Positions 44,370 to 53,716 of a stretch of 64,000 nt of DNA are shown here, piece by piece (position 1 is the stretch's first letter; the number at the start of each line of letters is the position of its first letter). The stretch comes from Chloroflexota bacterium (GTDB lineage: Bacteria; Chloroflexota; Chloroflexia; Chloroflexales; Herpetosiphonaceae): contig JAIUOC010000006.1 of NCBI GenBank assembly GCA_020161265.1, positions 310,001-374,000 on the forward strand. Reading direction: 5' to 3'. The notes under the pieces were generated by a model. It had not been told where the DNA came from and ran no database searches. It saw only the letters and a list, made by a program, of their open reading frames with translations. The position numbers were made by a program, and so were the translations under genes.

Positions 44370-45812
44370 ATGAACGATCGAGTTCCGCGAAAACCTGATG
44401 GAATGTTGCTAGCCCTGGTGGGCGGCTTGGTTGCGTTTGGGCTAGTGATGGTCTATAGCTCATCGTTCTATGTGGCCTATGCCGAATATGGCTCATCGGT
44501 CTATTGGGTGTTGCGCCAAACCATGTGGGCAATTGCCGGCGTTGGCGCAATGATTGCGACCATGCGCTTTGATTATCGTAAATTGCGGCGTTTTTCGTTG
44601 CCCTTAATGCTTGTTACGCTCTTTTTGCTGCTCCTAGTATTGCTATTGCCCGAACATATTACCAAGGTCAATGGTGCTAGTCGCTGGATTAACATTGGCC
44701 CAGTTGGGATGCAGCCCAGCGAAATTGCCAAATTTGCAGCGATTATCTATTTTGCCGACTGGCTTTCGCGGCGTGGCTCGAAAATTCGTCAATTTGTCAC
44801 AGGGCTATTGCCGTTTGGGATTATGCTCGGGCTATTGGCGGGCTTGGTGCTGTTGCAACCAAATATGAGTACCACGATTGTGATTGTGGTGATCAGTGCA
44901 GCAATTTTGTTTACCTCAGGTGCAAGTTTGACCCACTTGGGCATCGCCGCCAGTATGACCACGGTGGTTGGTTGGCTGGCGATTCAATCGGCGGGCTATC
45001 GGGCTTTGCGGGTGTTGGTCTGGCAAGATCCCTTCAGCTATCCGCGTGATGGTGGCTATCAACCAATCCATGCCTTGTATGCACTTGGCTCAGGCAGCTG
45101 GACAGGCGTTGGTTTAGGCCAAAGCCGCCAGAAATTTTTCTGGTTGCCGTTTGCCCATACCGATGCAATTTACGCCGTGATTGGTGAAGAATTAGGCATC
45201 ATTGGTGCTGGCTTGGTGCTGGCAGCATTTGTCGTGCTGGCAGTGCGCGGTTTCCGCATCGCCTCGCGCTCGCTCGACCCGTTTGGAGCCTTGATTGCCG
45301 TAGGCGTGACCACGTGGTTGGTGGTGCAAGCACTGATTAATATCGCCGTTGTGACCACCGTGATTCCATTTACTGGAATTACCCTGCCATTTATTTCGTA
45401 TGGTGGTTCATCGTTGATGATGACCATGATTGCGGCGGGCTTGCTGCTGAGTGTAACCCGTTATGCGCCGTTGAAACGGGCTGAGGAACGAACCAATGAA
45501 CTCTCCATCCCCACAATTGGCCAACTCCGACCGCGAGTGGTCGCCGCTGCTGATGCTGTGCGGCGGTGGCACGGGCGGCCACGTGTATCCGGCTTTGGCG
45601 GTGGCCAGCGCCCTGAAGAACATCACCGATCCGGCAGCTTTGCCGTCGGCAACTCCCTCGGCGGAACGTGGCGCAAACCAGCCGACGAATCCAAGCGACT
45701 TATCGCTTGGCGCAAGCCCAAACAGCGCAAAAACTTGGTCAGCCAGCCAATCAACGGCAGCACCGCCCGCGAACGGATCGAGCAGCGTCGGCGCAATAAA
45801 CGCCAACGTTAA
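44370..45812 (+). CDS. ftsW: Septal peptidoglycan glycosyltransferase FtsW with an unusual C-terminal tail
   Basis: FtsW is the SEDS-family polymerase paired with FtsI. The membrane core fills residues ~10-370: YSSSFYVAYAEYGSSVYW, INIGPVGMQPSEIAKFA, GGYQPIHALYALGSGSWTG, and ITLPFISYGGSSLMM. Beyond it lies a ~105-residue, strongly basic tail ending in RERIEQRRRNKRQR. That whole tail is encoded within the first 317 nt of murG, in another frame. GGAGG precedes the ATG. Confidence 0.95.
   Translation: MNDRVPRKPDGMLLALVGGLVAFGLVMVYSSSFYVAYAEYGSSVYWVLRQTMWAIAGVGAMIATMRFDYRKLRRFSLPLMLVTLFLLLLVLLLPEHITKVNGASRWINIGPVGMQPSEIAKFAAIIYFADWLSRRGSKIRQFVTGLLPFGIMLGLLAGLVLLQPNMSTTIVIVVISAAILFTSGASLTHLGIAASMTTVVGWLAIQSAGYRALRVLVWQDPFSYPRDGGYQPIHALYALGSGSWTGVGLGQSRQKFFWLPFAHTDAIYAVIGEELGIIGAGLVLAAFVVLAVRGFRIASRSLDPFGALIAVGVTTWLVVQALINIAVVTTVIPFTGITLPFISYGGSSLMMTMIAAGLLLSVTRYAPLKRAEERTNELSIPTIGQLRPRVVAAADAVRRWHGRPRVSGFGGGQRPEEHHRSGSFAVGNSLGGTWRKPADESKRLIAWRKPKQRKNLVSQPINGSTARERIEQRRRNKRQR
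45496..45812 (+). other. Out-of-frame overlap of ftsW and murG (317 nt)
   Basis: Both frames are open through this stretch. The ftsW frame encodes its basic tail. The murG frame, shifted by +1, encodes the start, the conserved glycine loop CGGGTGGHVYPALAVASAL, and then ~65 residues of Pro/Ser/Ala/Asn-rich sequence that other MurG proteins lack. MurG similarity resumes at LRYIGS (from 45820), only 8 nt after the ftsW stop. Confidence 0.85.
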
Positions 45813-46854
45813 GCCGCAACTGCGCTATATTGGCTCGGTTGATGGCATGGAAGGCGATTTGGTTGAGCGCGAAAGCACAATTCCGTTTATTGGCCTGCCT
45901 GCTGCGGCCATGCGTGGGCGCAATCCACTGCAAATGCTGAAAAATGCTGGGGTTTTGATCAAAGGAGTGCTTGCTGCTCGCAGCTTGTTGCGACGCGAAC
46001 GGCCTGCGGCAATTTTGGGCACTGGCGGCTATGTGTGTGTGCCGTTGTTTGTGGCAGCGGCGCTTGAGCGTGTGCCGACCTTGCTTTATTTGCCAGATAT
46101 TGTGCCAGGCTGGGCTGGGCGGGTGTTGGCCCGTTTAGCCACGCGCATTGCTGTAACCTTTGATGATTCCAAGCGCTATTTGCCTGCGCATAAAGTGGTT
46201 GAAACGGGCTATCCGGTGCGTGGCGAGCTGTTTAATCAAAATAAAGCCCAGTGTCGAGCCATATTTGGCCTGAATGATCAATTGCCAGTGCTGTTGGTGT
46301 ATGGTGGCAGTCGCGGGGCACGATCGATCAATCAGGCGGTTGCCGCGCTCTTAAGCGATCTGTTAGAATTAGCACAGGTCGTGCATGTTTGCGGACGGAA
46401 TGGTGATGAAGCATGGTTGCGTGAGGCCCAAGCCAAACTCAGCCCTGAGCTAGCCAGCCGTTATCATCTTTACCCCTATCTGCATGCGGATGCTGAACGC
46501 TCGATGAGCACAGCGTTTGGCGCAGCAGATTTTGCGTTAAGTCGGGCTGGCGCATCGACGATGGCCGAACTTCCTGCCGCAGGCATTGGATCGATTTTGG
46601 TGCCTTTGACCATGGTGAAGCAAGAATATAACGCTGCTGCCCTAGCCGACCGCGGCGCAGCAATTAGCATTCCTGATGAAGCAATGCTAGGCTCTGGAGA
46701 GCCAATCCAAGGCCGTTTGTGGCGCGAACTCTCAGCAGTGCTGAGCAGCCCTTTGCGCTTACAAACGATGGCGCAACGCAGTGCCAGCCTTGCCCAACCA
46801 GATGCAGGGGCGCGGCTTGCCAGCGAATGGCTGGCGCTTGCCCGAGGAGGCTAA
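45496..46854 (+). CDS. murG: UDP-GlcNAc:lipid I N-acetylglucosaminyltransferase with N-terminal insertion
   Basis: MurG turns lipid I into lipid II at the inner face of the membrane. It is 452 residues, about 90 longer than usual. The glycine loop GGGTGGHVYPALAV (~23-36) is followed by an inserted ~65-residue low-complexity segment (~43-108), then GSVDGMEGDLVERE, GTGGYVCVPLFVAA, VYGGSRGARSINQA, and the acceptor region FALSRAGASTMAELPAAG. GAGG lies 8 nt before ATG 45496, and the frame contains the conserved loop, so this start is firm. Confidence 0.95.
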   Translation: MNSPSPQLANSDREWSPLLMLCGGGTGGHVYPALAVASALKNITDPAALPSATPSAERGANQPTNPSDLSLGASPNSAKTWSASQSTAAPPANGSSSVGAINANVKPQLRYIGSVDGMEGDLVERESTIPFIGLPAAAMRGRNPLQMLKNAGVLIKGVLAARSLLRRERPAAILGTGGYVCVPLFVAAALERVPTLLYLPDIVPGWAGRVLARLATRIAVTFDDSKRYLPAHKVVETGYPVRGELFNQNKAQCRAIFGLNDQLPVLLVYGGSRGARSINQAVAALLSDLLELAQVVHVCGRNGDEAWLREAQAKLSPELASRYHLYPYLHADAERSMSTAFGAADFALSRAGASTMAELPAAGIGSILVPLTMVKQEYNAAALADRGAAISIPDEAMLGSGEPIQGRLWRELSAVLSSPLRLQTMAQRSASLAQPDAGARLASEWLALARGG

Positions 46855-46859
46855 AGCGT

Positions 46860-47492
46860 ATGTCGTTTCGACTGATCCTCTTGCAACAAGCGATCCAGTT
46901 TAGCTTTTTGCAGCTTTTGATGCTTGTGATTTTTCCAATCGCAGGCTTCTTTGGCTGGCGACGCGGCTGGAAGGAAGAGGCGATCACCACGGTCGGGCTG
47001 ATTTTCTCGTTGGTTCTGTTCGCAAACCCTACAGTTGCTGAAAACATGGCTGGGCTGTTGAATCGAATTGTCAATGCTTTTGCGGTGTTTATTAATGCGC
47101 TTTTTGGCAGTGATAGCGGTGAACGTTCGCCCTTTATCGATAGCGAGAATTTCGAGAATTTTCGAGCAATTTCGTTTATTATCGGGGTGATTCTTTCGTA
47201 TGTGATTGGCTCGGCAATCGGCAGCCGCGAGGAGACCAGTCGCGGTGGGCAGGTGATTGGGGTTGGCGTGGGCGTGCTCAATTCGTATATTGTGCTTTCG
47301 CGCTTGCTCGATTTTTGGATTGCCTTCGACAAAGATGGCGCGAATTTGCCCTTTGATGAGGGCGTGGGCATTACCGTCTCGTCAATTTCGCAAGACAATG
47401 CTTTGAAAGACAATTTGCCGACGATCTTTGCCTTGCTCTTTTTGGTCGTCTTGGTTGTGACTTTCTTCCGCTTGCCCAAAATGCGGGAGTAA
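46860..47492 (+). CDS. CvpA-like membrane protein
   Basis: The 210-residue membrane protein has about five helices. An early WRRGWKEEAITTVGLIFSLVLF and a glycine-rich VIGVGVGVLNSYIVLSRLL resemble the CvpA/colicin V production family; the match is tentative. GAGGAGG stands upstream of ATG 46860, only 5 nt after murG, so it belongs to the same transcript. Its role between murG and murC is unknown. A long opposite-strand reading frame here is only a shadow. Confidence 0.65.
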   Translation: MSFRLILLQQAIQFSFLQLLMLVIFPIAGFFGWRRGWKEEAITTVGLIFSLVLFANPTVAENMAGLLNRIVNAFAVFINALFGSDSGERSPFIDSENFENFRAISFIIGVILSYVIGSAIGSREETSRGGQVIGVGVGVLNSYIVLSRLLDFWIAFDKDGANLPFDEGVGITVSSISQDNALKDNLPTIFALLFLVVLVVTFFRLPKMRE

Positions 47493-47493
47493 G

Positions 47494-47577
47494 CTGAAGA
47501 GCATAGAGCAAAGAACATAGAACATAGCAAATGTGATTAATCAATTATGCTCGATGCTCGATGTTCGATGTTCTGAA
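47494..47577. repeat. Heptamer repeats forming an imperfect inverted repeat
   Basis: AGCATAGAGCAAAGAACATAGAACATAGCA on one side and TGCTCGATGCTCGATG plus TTCGATGTTCT on the other are degenerate inverted copies. They are made of the same TCTATGC/TCTATGT heptamers seen elsewhere in the window, here with some A-to-G changes. Confidence 0.55.
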
Positions 47578-47588
47578 AATCCTTGGGG

Positions 47589-47627
47589 ACGCTGGGAATC
47601 GTCGATCTCAGCGTTTCTGCTGTTTTT
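47589..47627 (+). terminator. Possible terminator or attenuator upstream of murC
   Basis: ACGCTGGGA (47589-47597) pairs with TCTCAGCGT (47606-47614, one G-T pair). A T-rich stretch TTTCTGCTGTTTTT follows, then another T-run just before the murC ribosome site. It could reduce read-through from the upstream cluster genes. Confidence 0.45.
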
Positions 47628-47652
47628 ATCTGGCTTTTTTAAGGAGTCACTG

Positions 47653-48984
47653 GTGCATACGCACATTGTTGGAATTGGTGGTTCAGGCATGAGTTCGATT
47701 GCGACGCTGCTGCTGGAGCGTGGCGATCAGGTTTCTGGCTGCGATCGGGCGGCTAATGCGGCCACAACCCGCTTGGCTGACCATGGCGTTTCAGTCGAAA
47801 TTGGCCATAGCGCGAGCCATGTGCAGGGGATTGATCGGCTGTTGGTGACTTCGGCCTTGCCACTTGACCACATTGAGATTGTGGCAGCTCACCAAGTGGC
47901 GATTCCGGTGCTGACCCGTCATGATTTATGGCGTGAATGGAGTGCTGAACGCCCAACCCTTGCGGTTACTGGAACCCATGGCAAAACCACCACTACCGCA
48001 ATGTTGGCGGTTATTTTTAAGTATTGTGGCTATACACCTGGCTTTTTGATCGGAGCCGATGTGCCTGCCTTAGGCGCAAGTGCCGCTTGGGGCCATGGGC
48101 CGTTAGTGCTCGAAGCCGATGAGTATGCCCGCACGTTTTTGGCGCTGAGTCCAGCGATTGGCATCATCACCAATCTCGATTGGGATCATGTGGATATTTA
48201 TCCCAGCCAAGCTGAGTATGATGCAGCCTTTCGTGAATTTGCCACCAAGCCGAGCCTGCAACAGTTGGTGTTGTGCGGCGATGATGTAGGCACGCAACGG
48301 GTGCTTGCTGATGTGCCAGCGATTCGTTGTGGTTTGGCTGAGCATAATACTTGGCGAGCAACTGCGGTTCAGGCTACGCCCGATGGCATGCTGTTTGAAA
48401 TCATCAGCCCGGTTGCCGAGCCAATTACGGTGCAATTAGCGGTTGCTGGTGAGCATAATGTACAAAATGCTTTATTAGCCTTAGCTGCCGCCCATGCCTA
48501 TGGGGTTGATTTGGCGGCAGCGGTGGCAGCGATTGCCCACTATCAAGGGGCGGCGCGGCGCTTCGAGCCAAAAGGCCAGGTTGGCGCTGTGCGGGTGTTT
48601 GACGATTATGCCCATCATCCGGTGGAAATTCGCGCGACCTTGGCGGCAGCCCGCAAGCGCTTTCCGACGCAACGGATTGTGGCCTATTTTCAGCCACACA
48701 CCTTTAGCCGCTTGGAAGCGTTTCTTGCCGATTTTCAAACTGCTTTTGAGCAGGCGGATCTGGTGCGAATTGGCGCGGTGTATGGGGCACGCGAAACCAG
48801 CAAGGGTGACCCAACCGCTCAAATCGTGGCTGGCATGCAGCATCCGAATGCCTTGGCAGTCGGCGATTTAGACCAAGCGTTTGAGCAATTGCTGCGCGAT
48901 GTGCAGGCTGGCGATGTGGTGCTGACCTTGGGGGCTGGCGATGGGGTTGCGGTTGGCGAGCGGTTGGTGGCGGCGCTGAGGTGA
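47653..48984 (+). CDS. murC: UDP-N-acetylmuramate--L-alanine ligase
   Basis: MurC adds the first L-Ala to UDP-MurNAc. The protein starts VHTHIVGIGGSGMSSIA and has the ATP loop VTGTHGKTTTTAML, LEADEYARTFLALSP, ITNLDWDHVDIYPS, and the C-terminal VFDDYAHHPVEI and YFQPHTFSR. I start at GTG 47653 because AAGGAG lies 6 nt upstream and the family's conserved N-terminus follows; this gives 443 residues. The longer reading from 47533 translates repeat sequence. Confidence 0.96.
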   Translation: MHTHIVGIGGSGMSSIATLLLERGDQVSGCDRAANAATTRLADHGVSVEIGHSASHVQGIDRLLVTSALPLDHIEIVAAHQVAIPVLTRHDLWREWSAERPTLAVTGTHGKTTTTAMLAVIFKYCGYTPGFLIGADVPALGASAAWGHGPLVLEADEYARTFLALSPAIGIITNLDWDHVDIYPSQAEYDAAFREFATKPSLQQLVLCGDDVGTQRVLADVPAIRCGLAEHNTWRATAVQATPDGMLFEIISPVAEPITVQLAVAGEHNVQNALLALAAAHAYGVDLAAAVAAIAHYQGAARRFEPKGQVGAVRVFDDYAHHPVEIRATLAAARKRFPTQRIVAYFQPHTFSRLEAFLADFQTAFEQADLVRIGAVYGARETSKGDPTAQIVAGMQHPNALAVGDLDQAFEQLLRDVQAGDVVLTLGAGDGVAVGERLVAALR

Positions 48985-48988
48985 TTTG

Positions 48989-50269
48989 ATGATTGCTGAT
49001 GCTGCCTATCGCCAATTTCATCGTGATGCGGCAGAGCGCTTGCGTCAACTTTACGCTGAACAAACAGGGCGGCCTGAGGGTTTGGATGGAATTATGGCAT
49101 GGCATTTAGCATTAGCCTGTGAGTGGCCCGCTGCAATTACTGCCGCACTTGATCAAGCAGAAACTGTGATTGCTCAACATAATATCGCCGATGCGCGAGT
49201 TTGGTGCGAACGGGCTTTGGAATATTTGAACCGTTTGGCCGAGGATCAACGCGCCAATTTCGCAATTCGGGCCTACAGCTTGGCTTGGACGGTACTGGAT
49301 TGGGCGGGCAATCACGATGATGCCTTGTTTTACGCCCAGCAATTGTTGACCTTAGCCCGCGCTGCGCAATCGGTGCAAATTGAGGGTGGTTCATTAGTGG
49401 CCTTGGGGCGTTCGCAACGAGCAATGCGCGATTATAGCAGTGCCGAGCAAACGCTCAAACGGGCGCTCGATTTGGCTCGAACGACCAACAATGTGCCGCT
49501 TGAGGCCGAAGCTTTGTTGCATCTTGGCAAAACTGAGCAACTCCAAGGCCACCATACCGCAGCAATTCACCTCTATAACGCCGCACAAGCACGCGGAGCG
49601 GTGATTGACGATCGGCTAACAATCGCTAAAATTATCACAAGCATTGGCGATGTGTATCGTTTGATTGGTTCCGGCCAACAAGCAGCCGATTACTACTCAC
49701 GCGCCTTGGAAATCGAGGAACATCTGCCTGGCACGTTGGGCGTGGCGATTGTCCATGAAAAATTGGCGCTTTCGTATCTCGAATTAAACGATTTGGATCA
49801 AGCGCTGCGTTGCCAAGCCGAAAGCTTGATGCTGCGCGAAAAATTAAACGATGCGGTTGGCACCGCCCGCGCCTACACCGTGCTTGGGGTGATTCACCAT
49901 GCACGCGGCGATTATCAAACGGCGATTGAATCGTTTCTCAAAGCCTTGCAATATGAGGATCGGCGCACGCCTGGAGTTGGCCAGATTATGCTGCACAATC
50001 GCTTGGGCGATGCCTATCGAGCGCAAGCCGATTATGGCTCGGCCAGCACCAACTACAATATTGCCCTGACTAATGCCCAGCAATTGGGCGATACAGTCGG
50101 GATTGCCTTGGCTAGCGAGCGTTTGGGCGATTTGGCCTATGAATGGAATGATCGCCACGATGCGGCCAAGCATTGGCATACAGCCTTTTTATTGCGCCAA
50201 GGTCTTGGCCATTACGATGAACAAAAACGCTTGCGTGAACGCTTGCGAACTATAGGAATGCAGGTTTAA
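48989..50269 (+). CDS. TPR-repeat protein embedded in the dcw cluster
   Basis: The 426-residue protein is almost wholly helical tetratricopeptide repeats. Typical units are AIHLYNAAQARGAVIDDRL, IGSGQQAADYYSRALEIEE, LNDLDQALRCQAESLMLRE and RGDYQTAIESFLKALQYED. There is no signal peptide or membrane helix, so it is cytoplasmic. The start ATG 48989 has GAGG 7 nt upstream, 4 nt after murC. It resembles the TPR part of AfsR/SARP and MalT-like proteins but has no enzymatic or DNA-binding part. A scaffolding role near the wall-synthesis enzymes is only a guess. Confidence 0.8.
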   Translation: MIADAAYRQFHRDAAERLRQLYAEQTGRPEGLDGIMAWHLALACEWPAAITAALDQAETVIAQHNIADARVWCERALEYLNRLAEDQRANFAIRAYSLAWTVLDWAGNHDDALFYAQQLLTLARAAQSVQIEGGSLVALGRSQRAMRDYSSAEQTLKRALDLARTTNNVPLEAEALLHLGKTEQLQGHHTAAIHLYNAAQARGAVIDDRLTIAKIITSIGDVYRLIGSGQQAADYYSRALEIEEHLPGTLGVAIVHEKLALSYLELNDLDQALRCQAESLMLREKLNDAVGTARAYTVLGVIHHARGDYQTAIESFLKALQYEDRRTPGVGQIMLHNRLGDAYRAQADYGSASTNYNIALTNAQQLGDTVGIALASERLGDLAYEWNDRHDAAKHWHTAFLLRQGLGHYDEQKRLRERLRTIGMQV

Positions 50270-50271
50270 GC

Positions 50272-51180
50272 ATGATCGATCTTCGCGAACATGAGCTACT
50301 CGCGCCCTACACAGCTTGGCGCATTGGTGGCCCTGCGCGGTATTTTGTAAACGTTACCAGTCCTGAGCAACAGGTTGAGGCGGTGCAATGGGCCGAGCTT
50401 CAGCAATTGCCAATTTTTATGCTGGGCGGCGGCTCGAATTTGCTGATGAGCGATGTAGGCTGGAATGGCTTAGTGATTCGCAATCGTGCGACTGGCTTTG
50501 AATTGTATGAACATGGCGATCAACTGACGATTCATGTGCAGGCTGGTGCGCCGACCGCTGGCACAGTGCGTCGCTTGGCGGCTCAGGGTATTGCTGGCCT
50601 CGAATGGGCCGAAGGTTTGCCTGGCACAATCGGCGGGGCAATTTATGGTAACGCTGGTTGTTATGGTGGCGAAACCGCCAAACACTTGCAATCAGCCCGT
50701 TTATTAATGCCCGATAACCAGATTATCGAGTGGACGGCGGCTGATTTTCAATTCGACTATCGCACCAGCCAACTCAAACGACTGGCAGGCAATCGCCCAA
50801 CCACGCGCATTCCCTATGTGCTCGATGCAGTCTTGACTGCTTGGCGCGATGATCCTGTGCGGATCGCCAGCAAAATGGCCGAGATTGCTGATGGTCGTAA
50901 GCAACGCACGCCAGCTGGCTCGTCGTGTGGCTCGGTGTTTAAAAACCCTGCCAATACCACGGCTGGCCGTTTGATCGATGCTGCTGGTTTGAAAGGTTTT
51001 CGCATGGGTGCGGCTCAAATTGCCGAAAAACATGCCAACTATATCTTGAATTTGGGTGGGGCGACGGCTAGCGATATTTTGCGGGTAGCCGAATATGCCC
51101 AAACCGAAGTGCTCAAACAATTTGGGATCGAACTCGAATTAGAAGTTCGCGTGATCACCAGTGAGGATCAATCGTTATGA
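50272..51180 (+). CDS. murB: UDP-N-acetylenolpyruvoylglucosamine reductase
   Basis: MurB reduces UDP-GlcNAc-enolpyruvate to UDP-MurNAc using FAD and NADPH. FAD-binding stretches are visible ([45 protein letters not shown]), with the proton-donor Ser in [10 protein letters not shown] and the late [21 protein letters not shown]. At 302 residues it is the short (type II-like) version. It starts 2 nt after the TPR gene and its stop overlaps the ddl start as ATGA. Confidence 0.96.
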   Translation: MIDLREHELLAPYTAWRIGGPARYFVNVTSPEQQVEAVQWAELQQLPIFMLGGGSNLLMSDVGWNGLVIRNRATGFELYEHGDQLTIHVQAGAPTAGTVRRLAAQGIAGLEWAEGLPGTIGGAIYGNAGCYGGETAKHLQSARLLMPDNQIIEWTAADFQFDYRTSQLKRLAGNRPTTRIPYVLDAVLTAWRDDPVRIASKMAEIADGRKQRTPAGSSCGSVFKNPANTTAGRLIDAAGLKGFRMGAAQIAEKHANYILNLGGATASDILRVAEYAQTEVLKQFGIELELEVRVITSEDQSL

Positions 51181-52262
51181 CAAAACGGCGGGTTGGAATT
51201 GTTTTTGGCGGGAAATCGGGCGAGCACGAAGTATCGTTAAAATCGGCGCGGGCCGTGATGAATGCGCTTGATCCTGAAAAATACACCGTGATTCCGATTG
51301 GTATCACCCGTAATGGCCAATGGCTCAGCGGCGGTGATCCGTTGTTGGCCTTGGAGCAACAGGCCGACCAAAAGATGCTTGGCCGTGCACCGCAAGCTGG
51401 GGTCGTCAGCGAAACAGCAATTGTGCAAAGTGCTGGCAGTTTGCCCGAACAAACCAATGTTGCGGCCTTAGATGTGATTATTCCAGTCTTGCATGGCCCA
51501 TTTGGCGAGGATGGCACGATTCAAGGGGTGTTTGAGTTCGCCAATCTGCCCTATGTTGGCTGTGGGGTTTTGGCGGCTTCAGTTGGGATGGATAAAGGCT
51601 TGATGAAATCGGCGTTTGCCGCCGCTGGCTTGCCCCAAGTACCATGGCAGTTGGTTTTGCGCCGCGATTGGCAAACCCAGCCCGAAGCTCTCTACGAGCG
51701 ACTTGAAGCTCATTTGCACTATCCAATGTTTGTCAAACCAGCCAACTTAGGCAGCAGCGTCGGTATTAGCAAAGTCAGCAATCGCGCTGAATTGGCGGTT
51801 GGCATGGCCGAGGCCGCTGGCTACGATCGGCGAATTGTGGTCGAGCAAGGCATCAATGCCCGCGAAATTGAAGTCGCAATTTTGGGCAACGATGATCCCA
51901 AGCCCTCAGTGCCAGGCGAAGTGCTGCCTGCCAACGATTTTTACGATTATGCCGATAAATATCTTGAAGGCCAAACCCAATTTGCAATTCCGGCGGAGCT
52001 TGATGCTGCGACCAGCCAACAACTGCGCGAAATGGCAGTTACCGCCTTCAAAGCGATTGACGGGGCTGGCTTGGCGCGGGTCGATTTCTTTGTCGAGCGC
52101 GAAACTGGCGCGATCTATATCAACGAAATTAATACCTTCCCTGGTTTTACGGCGATGAGCCAATATCCCAAATTGTGGGAAGCCACGGGCCTTGGCTATA
52201 GCGAATTACTTGATCGGCTGATCGATTTGGCGATTGAGCGTTATCACGAGCGAGGCCGATGA
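51177..52262 (+). CDS. ddl: D-alanine--D-alanine ligase
   Basis: Ddl makes the dipeptide used by MurF. The 361-residue ATP-grasp protein has [53 protein letters not shown], and [20 protein letters not shown] at the metal site. The [14 protein letters not shown] region carries the Tyr typical of D-Ala rather than D-Lac ligases. The start overlaps murB and the stop overlaps ftsQ, both as ATGA. Confidence 0.96.
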   Translation: MTKRRVGIVFGGKSGEHEVSLKSARAVMNALDPEKYTVIPIGITRNGQWLSGGDPLLALEQQADQKMLGRAPQAGVVSETAIVQSAGSLPEQTNVAALDVIIPVLHGPFGEDGTIQGVFEFANLPYVGCGVLAASVGMDKGLMKSAFAAAGLPQVPWQLVLRRDWQTQPEALYERLEAHLHYPMFVKPANLGSSVGISKVSNRAELAVGMAEAAGYDRRIVVEQGINAREIEVAILGNDDPKPSVPGEVLPANDFYDYADKYLEGQTQFAIPAELDAATSQQLREMAVTAFKAIDGAGLARVDFFVERETGAIYINEINTFPGFTAMSQYPKLWEATGLGYSELLDRLIDLAIERYHERGR

Positions 52263-53107
52263 GTAATCCACGCCGCTCAAGCCGCTTGATTAGCCGCAAA
52301 CCGCGCGGGCGTGCACCGCTGGGCGTGCGTACCACCACGCCGATGGTGCGCCCAACTGCGCGAACCATTCTGCGCAGCATGCTCTTAAATGGCAAATTAG
52401 TGGCTTTGGGATTGTTGTTGCTTGGTATCGGTTGTTTGATTGTGGTCTTTCGTTCGCCAGCCTTTGTGGTTGGCGAATTGGAGATCGAGGGCAATCGCTC
52501 GGTTGATGCCGCCACGATCAGCCAACTAGCTGACCTGCAAGGCATCTCGATTTGGGATATTGATCCGGCAGAAGTGGCCGCGCGAATTAGCCAAAATCCC
52601 TATGTGGCCACGGCCAGCGTGCAATTGCGGATTCCCGCCCGCGTGTTGGTGCGGGTGCAAGAGCGTCAGGCAGCAGTGGTTTGGAATATGGGTGGTACAA
52701 ATTACGAAGTGACGGCAGGTGGCGAAGTGTTAGGCTTGGCTACTTCGATTACCACGGCAACCTTAGTGATTTACGATACCCGCACGATTCCCATTTCGGC
52801 GGGGAGCTACATCGACACTGATGCGCTGAATTTGGCCCAAACGCTGTATTTGCGCATTCCCAAAGAGCTTGGTTGGCAACCGACGCGCTACGAATGGGAC
52901 CCATACTATGGGCTTTCGGTTTACAATGATACCAATCAAGCGGTATTTGGGCGGTTGGCTGAACAGCAGGTGAGCCTTGATTTGAAACTTGCAACGTTGC
53001 AACAAGTTCAAGCAAGCAACACTGCATGGACATTTATCGATTTACGACCAGAAAAACCCTACTATCGACCGCAGGCGACTCCAACGCCAACGGCAGGATC
53101 GCAATAA
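52259..53107 (+). CDS. ftsQ: Cell division protein FtsQ/DivIB (POTRA domain)
   Basis: FtsQ is the membrane scaffold joining early and late divisome proteins. The 282-residue protein has a long basic cytoplasmic N-terminus (~45 residues), one helix (~46-64, [18 protein letters not shown]), a POTRA domain starting [20 protein letters not shown], and the following [17 protein letters not shown]. Similarity is low in this family, but domain order and position settle the call. It overlaps the ddl stop by 4 nt. Confidence 0.92.
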   Translation: MSNPRRSSRLISRKPRGRAPLGVRTTTPMVRPTARTILRSMLLNGKLVALGLLLLGIGCLIVVFRSPAFVVGELEIEGNRSVDAATISQLADLQGISIWDIDPAEVAARISQNPYVATASVQLRIPARVLVRVQERQAAVVWNMGGTNYEVTAGGEVLGLATSITTATLVIYDTRTIPISAGSYIDTDALNLAQTLYLRIPKELGWQPTRYEWDPYYGLSVYNDTNQAVFGRLAEQQVSLDLKLATLQQVQASNTAWTFIDLRPEKPYYRPQATPTPTAGSQ

Positions 53108-53118
53108 GGAGCACATGC

Positions 53119-53463
53119 GTGGAGCAGCGACAAGCTATGTGGATTCCGCTGGCGGGGCTTGGAGTCGGGGTGGCGATTGGACTTGTTTCCGGCCTGACAA
53201 TCCCCTCGCAATTTGCCCGTTACACAGCGGTGGCAGTTTTATCGGCGCTTGATTCGATTGTTGGGGCAACCCGGGCAACAATCGAAAAACGCTATCGGAA
53301 TCGGATTTTTATTTCGGGATTAATTGGCAACACTGTATTGGCGGTCGTGCTGGCGTTTCTTGGTGAGCGGTTAGGCATTGACCTCTATTTGGCGGCAGTG
53401 GTGGCCTTTGGTGTCCGTTTGTTTGAAAATGCCAGTCGCATTCGACAACACCTGGTTGGCTAG
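53119..53463 (+). CDS. sbp: Small basic protein (Sbp/DUF1290 family)
   Basis: This 114-residue membrane protein has about three helices (WIPLAGLGVGVAIGLVSGL; FISGLIGNTVLAVVLAFLG; LYLAAVVAFGVRLFENA) and the DUF1290 signature IPSQFARYTAVAVLSALDSI. The family is found next to ftsA in Firmicutes and Chloroflexota division clusters, and its function is not settled. The start is GTG 53119, with AAGGAG 7 nt upstream at the end of ftsQ. Confidence 0.88.
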   Translation: MEQRQAMWIPLAGLGVGVAIGLVSGLTIPSQFARYTAVAVLSALDSIVGATRATIEKRYRNRIFISGLIGNTVLAVVLAFLGERLGIDLYLAAVVAFGVRLFENASRIRQHLVG

Positions 53464-53633
53464 GCGCAGGTTGTCAAAACAAGGCTGTGGTACGCTTGAT
53501 AGATGCACTTTTTCGCAATGTCGCGCTCTCATCATTCATTATTTCGAGCAACCCGACATTGAGCATTGTTCCAGCCTTGAAGATGCAGCTTCTTCTGCGA
53601 CCTAGTGTAGGTTGTTGACGCAATGCAGCGTGG

Positions 53634-53662
53634 TTGCAAAGCGATCTGCTATCTCGTATAAT
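53634..53662 (+). promoter_or_regulatory. Candidate promoter of ftsA-ftsZ
   Basis: TTGCAA (53634-53639) and a perfect TATAAT (53657-53662) are spaced by 17 bp, about 50 nt upstream of ftsA. The 250-nt gap before ftsA fits separate control of ftsA-ftsZ. Confidence 0.65.
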
Positions 53663-53716
53663 CGCCAGCAACCCTGCTTGACAGGCAACATTTTAGCCTA
53701 ACACAAGGGGTTTTCC

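Noticed and set aside
46664-47530. Minus-strand frame of 288 codons opposite the CvpA-like gene
   Set aside because: The plus strand has a ribosome site, operon spacing and membrane helices; the opposite frame is Ser/Lys/Thr-rich shadow sequence.
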